A stretch of DNA of 64,000 bases from Paenibacillus sp. PL91. GTDB taxonomy: Bacteria; Bacillota; Bacilli; Paenibacillales; Paenibacillaceae. Location of the stretch: the NCBI RefSeq assembly GCF_012935325.2, contig NZ_JABBYG020000007.1:310001-374000 (forward strand), given 5' to 3'. Of the stretch, positions 16,234-25,701 are shown piece by piece (position 1 is the first letter of the stretch; every line of letters begins with the position of its first letter). The translations under genes were made by a program, and so were the position numbers. Below the pieces are notes generated by a model. The model was not told where the DNA came from, did not search any database, and worked only from the letters and a program-made list of their open reading frames with translations.

Positions 16234-16308
16234 CGATAATAGGACGGCCGAACTATTATCGTAAGCTTCCGCAAGGATGCGGAAATACGAAAATTTCAAG
16301 GAGGAAAT
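16234..16308 (+). promoter_or_regulatory. hag mRNA leader: stabilising hairpin plus two CsrA-binding hairpins
   Basis: Three hairpins are visible. The first is CGATAATAG / CTATTATCG (16234-16242, 16253-16261) with a 10-nt loop. The second is TTCCGC-AAGGAT-GCGGAA (16267-16284), with GGA exposed in a six-base loop. The third is ATTTC-AAGGAG-GAAAT (16293-16308), whose loop is the Shine-Dalgarno sequence itself. The last two have the geometry of CsrA sites: a short stem with GGA in the loop and 23 nt between the GGA triplets. Family knowledge from Bacillus hag supports CsrA blocking ribosome entry here. Confidence 0.8.
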
Positions 16309-16312
16309 ATCA

Positions 16313-17566
16313 ATGATTATTAACCACAATATCGCAGCTTTGAACACACATCGTCAATTGGGCTCCAACACTGCAGCAACTAGCAAAAACATCGAGAAAT
16401 TGTCTTCAGGTCTTCGCATCAACCGTGCAGGTGACGATGCAGCGGGACTAGCAATCTCCGAAAAAATGCGCGGTCAAATCCGCGGTTTGGATATGGCTTC
16501 GAAAAACTCCCAAGACGGTATTTCTTTGATTCAAACAGCTGAGGGTGCTTTGAACGAAACTCATTCCATTTTGCAACGTATGCGTGAACTATCCGTACAA
16601 TCTGCGAATGATACAAACACTGCTCAAGATCGTACTAACCTTCAAGACGAAATGACGCAACTAACTAAAGAAATTGATCGTATATCCTCAACAACACAAT
16701 TCAATACTAAAAATCTACTTGATGGTTCGATGGGTAGTGCAGTGAATGCAGCGGTAGCTAATGAGAACAGCAGTGCTGTATTGAAAACTGGAACTGGTAC
16801 AACGGCAGCAGTAGCAGCACTAACTACATTAGCAACAGCACTTAACGATGCAAATGGTAACTCTCTTGGTCTTGCTGTTGGGGATAAAGTTGATGTTTCT
16901 TACGTAACAAATGATGGTACTACAAAAACAGGTTCTGTAACTATTACAGCAACTACTGCATTGTCTGATATTACAGGTTTAATAACTGAGGGCGCAAGCA
17001 CGGTTAATACTCTCGGTTCTATAACCGTAACTGCTTCTGCTGCGGGTACAACAGGTGCTGTAAACGGGATCACAATGACAGTCAAAGATAGCACTGGAGC
17101 AGTGAAAAATTCCGCAACTAATGCACTGTCTTCATTCTCTGAAACAAAACAAGCTGAGAACGTACGTACTGATGGTTCTGCTACTTTCCAAATCGGTGCT
17201 AATAGCAATCAATCGTTGAACTTATCCATTCAAGAAATGACTTCTTCTGCACTTGGAGTTAAGGGATTACAAGTTGCAACACAAAGTCAAGCAACAACGG
17301 CTATGAAAGTCATTGATACTGCTATTCAAAAGGTATCTTCTGAGCGTTCTAAGCTTGGTGCAACACAAAACCGTCTTGAACACACAATTAACAACCTGAA
17401 TACTTCTTCAGAGAACTTGACTGCCGCTGAATCACGTGTACGCGACGTAGATATGGCAAAAGAAATGATGAGTCAAACAAAAAACAACATTCTTGCACAA
17501 GCTGCACAAGCTATGCTGGCTCAAGCAAACCAACAGCCGCAAGGCGTGCTTCAATTGTTGAGATAA
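16313..17566 (+). CDS. hag: Flagellin Hag
   Basis: The 417-residue flagellin has standard D0/D1 ends: MIINHNIAALNTHRQLGSN and GDDAAGLAISEKMRGQIRGL at the N-terminus, and VRDVDMAKEMMSQTKNNILA with QAMLAQANQQPQGVLQLL at the C-terminus. The middle (about 145-290) is a Thr/Ser/Ala-rich variable domain, a plausible surface for O-glycosylation by the Maf enzyme encoded next. ATG 16313 follows GGAGG in the third leader hairpin. It has its own sigma-D promoter, and a strong terminator follows. Confidence 0.96.
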   Translation: MIINHNIAALNTHRQLGSNTAATSKNIEKLSSGLRINRAGDDAAGLAISEKMRGQIRGLDMASKNSQDGISLIQTAEGALNETHSILQRMRELSVQSANDTNTAQDRTNLQDEMTQLTKEIDRISSTTQFNTKNLLDGSMGSAVNAAVANENSSAVLKTGTGTTAAVAALTTLATALNDANGNSLGLAVGDKVDVSYVTNDGTTKTGSVTITATTALSDITGLITEGASTVNTLGSITVTASAAGTTGAVNGITMTVKDSTGAVKNSATNALSSFSETKQAENVRTDGSATFQIGANSNQSLNLSIQEMTSSALGVKGLQVATQSQATTAMKVIDTAIQKVSSERSKLGATQNRLEHTINNLNTSSENLTAAESRVRDVDMAKEMMSQTKNNILAQAAQAMLAQANQQPQGVLQLLR

Positions 17567-17579
17567 TAATTAAACTTCA

Positions 17580-17624
17580 AAACCAAAAAGTCTCTCGAAT
17601 TTTTCGGGAGATTTTTTTGGTTTA
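17580..17624 (+). terminator. Intrinsic terminator of hag
   Basis: The stem AACCAAAAA-TCTCTCGA pairs with TCGGGAGA-TTTTTTTGGTT around a short T-rich loop. The right side carries the T tract. Confidence 0.85.
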
Positions 17625-17695
17625 AACTACTATGAGTTGGTTCGCAGAAATGGTGTATAAGTGAATGGATTTTCTGAGATAAAGGAGAATACAGC

Positions 17696-19513
17696 ATGAG
17701 CGTGACAATATTGGATCGAAATATAGATGTTATATCCAGAAATCCTAATCACTGGATAGGTCAACCCAAAGAAGATGACATTCATTTAAATTTTATCGGA
17801 ACAGATGAAGAGGGAAATGAACTGCTTTTCATAAACAATCAAATTATAATTATAAAAAATGAATTTGATGAATCAAATATGCCTAACGATAATAAAAAAG
17901 AGTTAATCATATTAGTGGGTATTAATTCCTTAGAGGAAATAGAAAAGCATATTCAGACCATGAGCAAAGAGTCTTATCTTCTTATTATCGAACCTAACTT
18001 TTCTTTTTTTAATCATGCATTAAATAAACAAGATTTAAATTTATTTAATAATCTGAATGTAATACTCTTTGCTGATGATTTGAAAAACCTTTCGTTCTTT
18101 TTAGATAATCTATTATCAACTACACTAATATATTACATTAAAAACATTAAATTTTATTTCACTTATTTTTATAGGGAATATAGTTTGGACTCATGTATAG
18201 CAATAGTGAAAAAAGTTAAGGAAATTATTCATTATAAAGCCATGTTGTATGGTAATTCAATTGAAGATAGTATGATTGGATTTAGGAATAATATAAAAAA
18301 TATTAATTGTTTAACACGTTCTAAGGACGTTTCTCAATTGAAAAGATTATTTGAAAACAAACCAGCAGTTGTTGTATCCGCGGGTCCATCATTAAATAAG
18401 AACATTGAACAATTGAAAAAAATGAAAAATAAAGCCGTAATAATTGCTGTAGATACAATTGCTAGCAGACTTTGCGACGAAGGGATTATTCCAGACTTTA
18501 TTTGTTCAATAGAAAGAGGGAAGGAAACTTATACATATTTTTATGAGAACAAGAATTATCCGAGCGAAATAACATTAGTGGGACCGTTGGTTCTTCATCC
18601 CCAAATATTTGAAGAGTATCAAGGTAATATTGTTATTCCAATGCGTGAAAAAGTAGGGGAGTATAACTGGATACAGGATGTTTTCGGTATATCGAAAGAC
18701 AGTTCTATTAGCATTGGTCTGTCATGCGCACATGTTGCATTTGGTTTTGCAGAACACATTGGAGCATCTCCAATTGTGTTAATGGGTCAGGATTTAGCTT
18801 TTGGAGATTCTAAAGAGGAGTCTCATGCAGGTGGAACAATATATGACAATAAAGAGTTTACAAATAACATTTTTTCATCAATAGACGAAACAATTGTTGA
18901 AGGTTATTATGGGGGTTATGTAACTTCAAATGAAATATGGATTAATTTTCGGAAATGGTTTGAAAAGGAAATATTTGATAAAAATTTATTTGTTATTAAT
19001 GCAACTGAAGGAGGAGCTAAAATTGCAAACACGCTTCAAATGAGCCTTGCTGAAGTTTTAAATACACATTGTTCTGAAAATTTAGTACCAGTATTGGACA
19101 TATTGAAAAATGTAGCATCAAATCCTCTTAATCAGGAACAAATGAAGATTAAAATTGAAGAACAAATAGAGTTTTTTTCTGATTTGAAAATAAAATATGA
19201 AAATCAATTGATTAATATTAAAAGGCTAAAAATAACGAATATCTCTTCAGAAAAAGAATTACAAAAAACACTGAAGAAATTGGAAAAAACTGATCCGTTG
19301 TTTAGACAGGTTACAGATAATTGGCTTTTACGTCATATCTTACAACCAGCTTTAATGACCGCTATTTGGAATCTTTACGATATTGAGCAAATCCTCTCAT
19401 CAAGTAATTTAAACAGGAATAAGGAAATACAGGTTGAATTTCTTTCAGCTAGTGTTTTTGTACTGGCTCAAATAATTTCAATTCTTAGTGAAAGTTTAGA
19501 TGGATTTAAATAG
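17696..19513 (+). CDS. Maf-type motility-associated glycosyltransferase (DUF115)
   Basis: The 605-residue protein matches the motility-associated factor family, which transfers nonulosonic acids to Ser/Thr of flagellin in the cytoplasm. The core DUF115 domain contains VVVSAGPSLNKNI (near residue 227), VIIAVDTIASRLCDEGI, DFICSIERG and SCAHVAFGFAEHIGASPIVLMGQDLAF. The N-terminal 200 residues are variable and the last 130 are helical. GATAAAGGAG precedes the ATG. It starts the glycosylation island directly after hag. Its DNA is strikingly A/T-rich with many AAT/ATT codons, unlike the flanking housekeeping genes. Confidence 0.9.
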   Translation: MSVTILDRNIDVISRNPNHWIGQPKEDDIHLNFIGTDEEGNELLFINNQIIIIKNEFDESNMPNDNKKELIILVGINSLEEIEKHIQTMSKESYLLIIEPNFSFFNHALNKQDLNLFNNLNVILFADDLKNLSFFLDNLLSTTLIYYIKNIKFYFTYFYREYSLDSCIAIVKKVKEIIHYKAMLYGNSIEDSMIGFRNNIKNINCLTRSKDVSQLKRLFENKPAVVVSAGPSLNKNIEQLKKMKNKAVIIAVDTIASRLCDEGIIPDFICSIERGKETYTYFYENKNYPSEITLVGPLVLHPQIFEEYQGNIVIPMREKVGEYNWIQDVFGISKDSSISIGLSCAHVAFGFAEHIGASPIVLMGQDLAFGDSKEESHAGGTIYDNKEFTNNIFSSIDETIVEGYYGGYVTSNEIWINFRKWFEKEIFDKNLFVINATEGGAKIANTLQMSLAEVLNTHCSENLVPVLDILKNVASNPLNQEQMKIKIEEQIEFFSDLKIKYENQLINIKRLKITNISSEKELQKTLKKLEKTDPLFRQVTDNWLLRHILQPALMTAIWNLYDIEQILSSSNLNRNKEIQVEFLSASVFVLAQIISILSESLDGFK

Positions 19514-20534
19514 TACTATTGGAGTGAGAAAACTGAAGACATCTGAGAAAATTCTGATTACGGGTGCAGACGGCTTTATAGGATCACATTTAACAGAAGA
19601 ATTAGTCAAGCTCGGATATAACGTGAAGGCTTTTGTTTACTATAACTCTTTTAATTCCTGGGGATGGCTGGACCATTCAGCATACAAGAACGAGTTTGAA
19701 GTATTTGCTGGAGATGTAAGAGATCCGCATGGAGTTAAGGAAGCGATGAAAGATTGTAGTAGCGTTTTGCATTTGGCATCGCTAATTGCTATTCCCTATT
19801 CCTATCATTCTCCAGATACCTATGTAGACACGAATATTAAAGGGACATTAAATGTGTTGCAAGCGGCACGTGAGCTTGGTATTTCCAAAGTCGTTCACAC
19901 GTCAACAAGTGAAGTGTATGGGACAGCCCAATATGTACCTATAGATGAGGAACACCCATTACAAGGTCAGTCACCTTATTCAGCTTCAAAAATTGGAGCT
20001 GATCAAATGGCGCTATCTTTTTATCGTTCATTTGATACGCCGATAGCCATTATCAGACCTTTTAACACGTATGGCCCACGCCAATCCGCGAGAGCTGTTA
20101 TTCCGACCATTATCACGCAGCTTGCATCCGGTAAGGAGAAAATCAAGCTGGGTGCGTTAAGTCCTACTAGAGATTTCAACTATGTTAAAGATACCGTGAG
20201 CGGATTTATTTCTGTTATGAATAGCGACAAAGCGCTTGGTGAAGTAATTAATATAGGCAGTAACTATGAAATATCAATAGGGGAAACAGTTGAGGCAATT
20301 GCTGATGTAATGGGCAATAAAATTGAAATTGAAACAGATGAAATCCGTCTGCGTCCTGAGAAAAGTGAAGTTGAGCGGCTTTGGGCAAATAATCAAAAAG
20401 CGAAAGAATTGCTTGGATGGGAGCCATCATACGGTGGCATTGATGGATTTAAATGTGGATTGAAAGATACAATTAACTGGTTCACGGATCCGGTGAATTT
20501 ATCACATTATAAGACAGAAGTATATAATATATGA
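19500..20534 (+). CDS. legB: NAD-dependent sugar 4,6-dehydratase LegB
   Basis: The 344-residue extended SDR enzyme has ILITGADGFIGSHL (NAD-binding, GxxGxxG) and the catalytic S-Y-K triad in STSEVYGTA and YSASKIGADQ. It resembles LegB, which converts GDP-GlcNAc to the 4-keto-6-deoxy sugar at the start of legionaminic acid synthesis. The neighbours legC, legG, legI and legF support this over generic epimerase. The start is uncertain: ATG 19500 overlaps the Maf gene by 14 nt, but GTG 19524 is also in frame and lies just before the first homologous residues. Confidence 0.87.
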   Translation: MDLNSTIGVRKLKTSEKILITGADGFIGSHLTEELVKLGYNVKAFVYYNSFNSWGWLDHSAYKNEFEVFAGDVRDPHGVKEAMKDCSSVLHLASLIAIPYSYHSPDTYVDTNIKGTLNVLQAARELGISKVVHTSTSEVYGTAQYVPIDEEHPLQGQSPYSASKIGADQMALSFYRSFDTPIAIIRPFNTYGPRQSARAVIPTIITQLASGKEKIKLGALSPTRDFNYVKDTVSGFISVMNSDKALGEVINIGSNYEISIGETVEAIADVMGNKIEIETDEIRLRPEKSEVERLWANNQKAKELLGWEPSYGGIDGFKCGLKDTINWFTDPVNLSHYKTEVYNI

Positions 20535-21700
20535 GGAAACAGTGGAAGCAAATAGCTGAGGATATTAGGGGAATTCATGGTGCTAATGACTTTCTGCCCT
20601 TACATGAACCGACGTTTAGCGAAACAGAAGTTGAGTATGTATCGGATTGTTTACGAACAGGCTGGGTATCATCTGTTGGGAAATATGTCGATGAGTTTGA
20701 AAGAAGACTTGCAGAATATACAGGAGTGAGGAGAGCTATTGCCGTTGTAAACGGAACTGCTGCATTGCATATTGCACTAAAAGTGGCAGGTGTGCAAGCA
20801 AATGAAGAAGTTTTAATGCCGGCACTGACATTTATTGCAACAGCCAATGCGATTTCGTATGTACAGGCAATTCCACATTTCATCGATGTATCAGAAGAGA
20901 CACTTGGTATTGATCCAAAGAAACTCGAGGAACATATTCGAGAAATAGGTATTATTGACAAAGGACAATTAATTAACAAGGTGACAGGAAGGGTCATACG
21001 AGCTGTAGTTCCGATGCATACATTTGGACATGCTGTCGATTTAGATCCGTTAATTGATATATGTGAACGTTATGGTCTTGTTCTTGTTGAAGATGCAGCA
21101 GAATCACTTGGTTCCTATTATAAAGGTAAACATACTGGTGGATTTGGACTGGTTGGAGCGCTTAGTTTTAATGGCAATAAAATTATGACAACCGGCGGTG
21201 GCGGGGCTATTTTAACAAACGATGAAAAACTTGCCGACTATGCAAAGCATATTACGACTACAGCCAAAATTCCTCACCGCTGGGAATACCGTCATGATGA
21301 AATAGGGTACAACTACCGAATGCCGAATATTAATGCAGCAATTGGATGTGCTCAGTTAGAAAAAATGAACCATTTTATTGAATCAAAAAGACTATTAACG
21401 ACGAGATATCAGCAATTGTTTAAAAAAATTGAGGGCGTACAATTGCTAATAGAGCCTTCTTTCGGGAAAAGCAACTATTGGCTGCAAACGTTATTAATTG
21501 ATGAAAATACTCATGCTCGTGATTCGATTTTGGATATATTAAATGGCGAGGGTGTAATGGCGCGTCCGATTTGGACACCTCTAGACCAATTGACTCCATA
21601 CGCAGATTGTCCTAAAGCGGATCTTTCTGTTACCAACTTATTAAATAATCGGGTTATTAATATTCCATCAACTCCATTGCAAGGAGAATACCATGGGTAG
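20531..21700 (+). CDS. legC: LegC-family PLP-dependent aminotransferase
   Basis: The 389-residue protein is a DegT/DnrJ/EryC1-type sugar aminotransferase. It has WVSSVGKYVDEFERRLAEYTG at the N-terminus, VVNGTAALHIALKVAG, VLVEDAAESLGSYYKG and the PLP lysine in SFNGNKIMTTGGGGAI. LegC adds an amino group at C4 of the keto sugar from LegB, making the second nitrogen of di-N-acyl nonulosonic acids. It overlaps legB by ATGA and legG by 8 nt, so the three are tightly coupled. Confidence 0.88.
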   Translation: MRKQWKQIAEDIRGIHGANDFLPLHEPTFSETEVEYVSDCLRTGWVSSVGKYVDEFERRLAEYTGVRRAIAVVNGTAALHIALKVAGVQANEEVLMPALTFIATANAISYVQAIPHFIDVSEETLGIDPKKLEEHIREIGIIDKGQLINKVTGRVIRAVVPMHTFGHAVDLDPLIDICERYGLVLVEDAAESLGSYYKGKHTGGFGLVGALSFNGNKIMTTGGGGAILTNDEKLADYAKHITTTAKIPHRWEYRHDEIGYNYRMPNINAAIGCAQLEKMNHFIESKRLLTTRYQQLFKKIEGVQLLIEPSFGKSNYWLQTLLIDENTHARDSILDILNGEGVMARPIWTPLDQLTPYADCPKADLSVTNLLNNRVINIPSTPLQGEYHG

Positions 21701-22853
21701 ACGTAAAATATGTATCGTGACCGGAACACGCGCAGAATATGGACTTTTATGCCGACTGATGACAGAAATTCAGAACGATAATGAATTGGAGTTGCAATTG
21801 GTCGTAACGGGCATGCACTTATCTTCCGAATTTGGATTAACCTATAAACAAATCGAAGAAGACGGATTTTATATAGACGAAAAAATAGAGATGCTTTTGT
21901 CATCAGATACTCCGACTGGTATTGCGAAATCAATGGGGATTGCCATATTAGGCTTTGCAGATGCATTTCAGAGATTGCTTCCAGACGTGCTAGTTCTTCT
22001 TGGGGATCGATTTGAAATATTGAGTGCTGCTCAGACTGCTTTGGTCATGAGAATTCCAGTAGCCCATATTTCTGGTGGTGAATTGACTGAAGGCGTGATC
22101 GATGAGTCGATTCGACATTCGCTTACTAAGATGAGTCATATTCATTTTACCGTGAATGAGGAATATACGAATCGTGTTATCCAGCTCGGTGAGCAGCCGG
22201 ATCGGGTGTTTAAGGTAGGCGATCTTGGTGTTGAAAATATCCGAAAAATGTCCCTTTTATCGAAAGAGGAGCTGGATTGCTTTTATGGATGGAAACTTGA
22301 AAAGTTCTTTTTGATTACTTTTCACCCCGCTACGCTAGAAATCCAAACAGCCGAGGAACAGATGAAAAGCTTGCTGGCAGCAGTTGATGCGTTTCCAGAA
22401 TATCAGGTTATTTTTACAAAATCGAATGCAGATACCGACGGTAGAAGAATTAATGAATTAATTGATGATTATTCTACATTGAATTCTGGTAGAGTAAAGT
22501 CTTATTTTTCGTTAGGACAGTTAAGGTATCTAAGTACGATGAAATATTGCGAAGTAGTCATTGGGAATTCTTCCAGTGGAATTATTGAAGCTCCGGCCTT
22601 TTCGAAGCCGACGATTAATATTGGCGACAGACAAAAAGGTAGATTAAAAGCGAGCTCTATCATTGACTGCGCTCCAAAGACAGACGAAATTATTAATTCG
22701 ATCCAAATGGCTATTTCTACACAGTTTCATCATTCATTAACAGAGATGCAATTAGAGTATGACGGCGTAACCACGTCTAAAGATATTAAGGACCATTTGA
22801 AGCATGCTGAATTAAAAGACATTATAAAAAAACCATTCTATGATTTAAGATAG
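21693..22853 (+). CDS. legG: Hydrolysing NDP-sugar 2-epimerase LegG (NeuC family)
   Basis: The 386-residue enzyme starts ICIVTGTRAEYGLLCRLM, the NeuC/WecB signature. It also has VLVLLGDRFEILSAAQTAL, ISGGELTEGVIDESIRHSLT, a TFHPATLE motif and IGNSSSGIIEAPAF. Hydrolysing 2-epimerases release the nucleotide and give the free 2-epimer, here the mannose-configured precursor of legionaminic acid. CAAGGAGA precedes the ATG. A NeuC acting on UDP-GlcNAc for sialic acid is the alternative, but legB and legC make this less likely. Confidence 0.87.
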   Translation: MGRRKICIVTGTRAEYGLLCRLMTEIQNDNELELQLVVTGMHLSSEFGLTYKQIEEDGFYIDEKIEMLLSSDTPTGIAKSMGIAILGFADAFQRLLPDVLVLLGDRFEILSAAQTALVMRIPVAHISGGELTEGVIDESIRHSLTKMSHIHFTVNEEYTNRVIQLGEQPDRVFKVGDLGVENIRKMSLLSKEELDCFYGWKLEKFFLITFHPATLEIQTAEEQMKSLLAAVDAFPEYQVIFTKSNADTDGRRINELIDDYSTLNSGRVKSYFSLGQLRYLSTMKYCEVVIGNSSSGIIEAPAFSKPTINIGDRQKGRLKASSIIDCAPKTDEIINSIQMAISTQFHHSLTEMQLEYDGVTTSKDIKDHLKHAELKDIIKKPFYDLR

Positions 22854-22928
22854 ACCGCTTAAATTCTAGAATCTATAGCTATAACATTTCCGGTTTACCA
22901 AGATTGATGAAAAATCAGAGGTGAGTAA

Positions 22929-24008
22929 ATGAGCGGAACTTATATTATCGCCGAAGCAGGTGTTAATCATAATGGTGATATCGAATTGGCAAAGAAGTTA
23001 GTGGATATTGCAGCAATGGGCAAAGCAGATGCGGTGAAGTTTCAAACTTTTAAAACGGAAAATGTAATCAGCAAGTATGCTCCTAAAGCGGAATACCAGA
23101 TTAATACGACTGGCAAAGGAGAATCGCAATTTGACATGGTGAGAAAGCTGGAACTCTCTTTTACACAATTTGGAGAGTTAAAGGCCTATTGCGATGCTCG
23201 TGAAATTGAGTTTTTATCGACACCGTTTGATATTGAAAGTGCTGATTTTCTAATTGATGAGTTATCGCTAAAAACAATTAAAATACCTTCAGGTGAGATT
23301 ACAAACGCTCCGCTCATCTATCATATTGCAAGAAAAAGAGTGAAAATTATTTTGTCAACAGGAATGTCAACAATGAGTGAAATAGAAGCGGCTCTTGGTG
23401 TTATTGCTTTTGGTTATCTACAGAAAGAAGAACATCCAACTATTGAAGCATTTAAAGAAGCGTTTATTTCTGAAGAAGGGCAGCAGCTTTTGAAAAAAAA
23501 CGTGACCTTGCTGCATTGTACTACAGAGTACCCTGCACCTGTTCAAGATGTAAATTTGATAGCGATGAATACGATGAATAACGCTTTTGGACTTCAGGCT
23601 GGATACTCAGATCATACGGAAGGCATTGCAATATCAATTGCTGCCGTAGCTTTAGGAGCAGCAGTTATAGAGAAGCATTTTACGTATGATAAACAGGCAG
23701 AAGGACCAGATCATAAGGCTTCGCTTTCACCGGATGAATTAATTCAGATGGTTGATGGGATTAGGCAAGTGGAGTTAGCAAAAGGATCTGGTATAAAGAT
23801 TCCTTCGAGATCTGAAATGAAAAATGTTCAAATCGCAAGAAAAAGTGTCGTGGCGAGGAAAGAAATCAAACAAGGTGAAGCATTTACGGTTGAGAACATA
23901 ACGGTTAAAAGGCCCGGTAATGGAATAAGCCCTTTTGAATATTGGAATATGTTAAAACAGATAGCTCCAAAAGAATTTAAGTTAGATGAGGAAATCAGAT
24001 TAAGATGA
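22929..24008 (+). CDS. legI: Legionaminic acid synthase LegI (NeuB family)
   Basis: The 359-residue enzyme condenses the six-carbon precursor with phosphoenolpyruvate to form the nine-carbon acid. The NeuB barrel starts with YIIAEAGVNHNGDIELAKKL, has KFQTFKTENV, FLSTPFD, IPSGEITN and LHCTTEYPAP, and GLQAGYSDHTEGI. A C-terminal SAF / antifreeze-like domain is present (ARKSVVARKEIKQGEAFT ... KRPGNGI). GAGGTGAG precedes the start. It overlaps the next gene by 4 nt. Confidence 0.9.
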   Translation: MSGTYIIAEAGVNHNGDIELAKKLVDIAAMGKADAVKFQTFKTENVISKYAPKAEYQINTTGKGESQFDMVRKLELSFTQFGELKAYCDAREIEFLSTPFDIESADFLIDELSLKTIKIPSGEITNAPLIYHIARKRVKIILSTGMSTMSEIEAALGVIAFGYLQKEEHPTIEAFKEAFISEEGQQLLKKNVTLLHCTTEYPAPVQDVNLIAMNTMNNAFGLQAGYSDHTEGIAISIAAVALGAAVIEKHFTYDKQAEGPDHKASLSPDELIQMVDGIRQVELAKGSGIKIPSRSEMKNVQIARKSVVARKEIKQGEAFTVENITVKRPGNGISPFEYWNMLKQIAPKEFKLDEEIRLR

Positions 24009-25000
24009 TAGTATCAGCAGAACAAGCATTGCTTATTTTCAAAAAATTGCCTGCAGAAATGCAATCCTTTTACTTTCATCCTCAATATGTCATTAATGAT
24101 GCTCTTTATAAGAAAGATATACAGGCCGTTTTTTTTGTTCAAGAAAAAAACGAGAATATCTATTATCATGCATTTCATCTAGGTAAAGTGCCAAACACGC
24201 CATACTTTGATATCCAATCACCATATGGCTATGGGGGGCCGCTTTGCGTAGGAGATGAGTTGTTTAAAAATGAATGTATCGAAAATTATAAAAAATGGTG
24301 TATAGACCAATCTGTGCTGATTGAATTTATCCGATTCCATCCATTAATGAAAAATGAAATGAATTATTACGGTCAAATTTTTGAGAATAGACAGACGGTA
24401 TATATAGATTTAACAAAAGAAAATTTGCTTTACGAATTCAGTACTCGAGTTCGGACAGCTATAAAAAAAGCTCAAAATAGTAATGTTACTATTACTTTTT
24501 CAAAGTCCAAGTATTATATTCAGCAATTTATTGATATGTATATTGCATTGATGAACAAAAAAAATGCACTAGAAGATTATTTTTTTAATGAAGAGTATTT
24601 TATACATTTATTGCAAAATGAAGCTGTGTTCCTAGCTAATGCCGAAAATGAATTGGGGCAGGTTATCGGAGCTTCCCTTTTCTTTGCGAACGGTCATATA
24701 GCAGAATATCATCTCTCTGCTTCAATTGAAGAAGGCAGAAAAAAGAACGTTGCAAACCTATTGCTATATGAATTTGCTGAACTTGTGAAGAAACAGGATG
24801 TACAATTGTTGTATTTAGGTGGCGGGACCGACCGTACAAATGAAAACCCACTTCTCTTTTTCAAAAGAGGTTTTTCAAAAAATGAGGCAACTTTTAAAAT
24901 CGGGAAATACGAACATAATCACGTTGTTTATAATGAAATGAAATCAGAGTATTTGAAAAAAGAACCACATAAAGAACATTTCATTTTATATTATCGATAA
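24005..25000 (+). CDS. FemAB/GNAT-like acyl- or aminoacyl-transferase of the nonulosonate cluster
   Basis: The 331-residue protein looks like the FemAB-like (Acetyltransf_6 / peptidoglycan-bridge) branch of the GNAT fold. Supporting segments are FDIQSPYGYGGPL near residue 72, STRVRTAIKKAQNSNVTI near 148, an EYFIHLLQNEAVFLANAENE stretch, and VIGASLFFANGHIAEYHLSAS near 219. The end has LLYLGGGTDRTNENPLLFFK. FemAB enzymes move amino acids from tRNA; relatives in sugar clusters acylate amino groups. No hexapeptide-type LegH is present in the window, so this is the best candidate to acylate the 4-amino group made by LegC. The exact donor is unknown. It overlaps legI by 4 nt and is A/T-rich. Confidence 0.65.
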   Translation: MIVSAEQALLIFKKLPAEMQSFYFHPQYVINDALYKKDIQAVFFVQEKNENIYYHAFHLGKVPNTPYFDIQSPYGYGGPLCVGDELFKNECIENYKKWCIDQSVLIEFIRFHPLMKNEMNYYGQIFENRQTVYIDLTKENLLYEFSTRVRTAIKKAQNSNVTITFSKSKYYIQQFIDMYIALMNKKNALEDYFFNEEYFIHLLQNEAVFLANAENELGQVIGASLFFANGHIAEYHLSASIEEGRKKNVANLLLYEFAELVKKQDVQLLYLGGGTDRTNENPLLFFKRGFSKNEATFKIGKYEHNHVVYNEMKSEYLKKEPHKEHFILYYR

Positions 25001-25017
25001 GGATAGGGGTATGAATA

Positions 25018-25680
25018 ATGGCATGGGATCAAACTTGGGAAGAAATATTCAAAAGTCAAGAATGGGGGAAATATCCGTCTGAAGATTTAATTCGCTTTAT
25101 TGCACGTAACTTCTACGGAACCGCGAGTAGAAAAGAGATAAAAGTATTAGAAGTAGGTTGTGGGACTGGCGCGAATTTATGGTATGTAGCGAGAGAAGGA
25201 TTTTCAGTTTATGGGATAGATGGTTCTATGACTGCCATTGAAAAAGCAAAAAAAAGATTGAATTCTGAAGTCCTTGATTGGACAGGTGAACTAATAGTCG
25301 GAGATATTGTTAAACTACCATATGACGATGATATGTTTGATGCAGTTATTGATGTAGAAGCTATTAGTTGTAATTCTTTTGGAAATTCTGAATTAATCTA
25401 TAATGAAATTTTTCGTGTTTTAAAAAAAGGCGGTAAGTTATTTAGCAGAACGTTTGCCACTAGTTGTTGGGGTGATCAAACGGGTGAAGAAGTAAGTTAT
25501 AATACTCGGATTCCGACACAAGGCCCATTGAGCGGTAAAGGAACTGTACGATTTACTTCTAAAGAAGATATTTCTAAACTTTTAAGCAAGTTCGAGATCA
25601 CTGAACTAGAAATATTGGAAAGAACGTATGATCTTGAACAACGAATTATTGAATGGTTAATAACGGGAATTAAAAACTAA
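25018..25680 (+). CDS. Class I SAM-dependent methyltransferase
   Basis: The 220-residue enzyme has the SAM-binding motif I VLEVGCGTGANLWYVA, motif II YGIDGSMTAIEKAKKRL, and IVGDIVKLPYDDDMFDAVID as motifs III-IV. It has no membrane segment. Its substrate cannot be read from the sequence. Its place inside the nonulosonate cluster suggests O- or N-methylation of the flagellar glycan. It follows the FemAB-like gene by 17 nt. Confidence 0.85.
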   Translation: MAWDQTWEEIFKSQEWGKYPSEDLIRFIARNFYGTASRKEIKVLEVGCGTGANLWYVAREGFSVYGIDGSMTAIEKAKKRLNSEVLDWTGELIVGDIVKLPYDDDMFDAVIDVEAISCNSFGNSELIYNEIFRVLKKGGKLFSRTFATSCWGDQTGEEVSYNTRIPTQGPLSGKGTVRFTSKEDISKLLSKFEITELEILERTYDLEQRIIEWLITGIKN

Positions 25681-25701
25681 TTTGACGATAGGAGGTATAA
25701 G

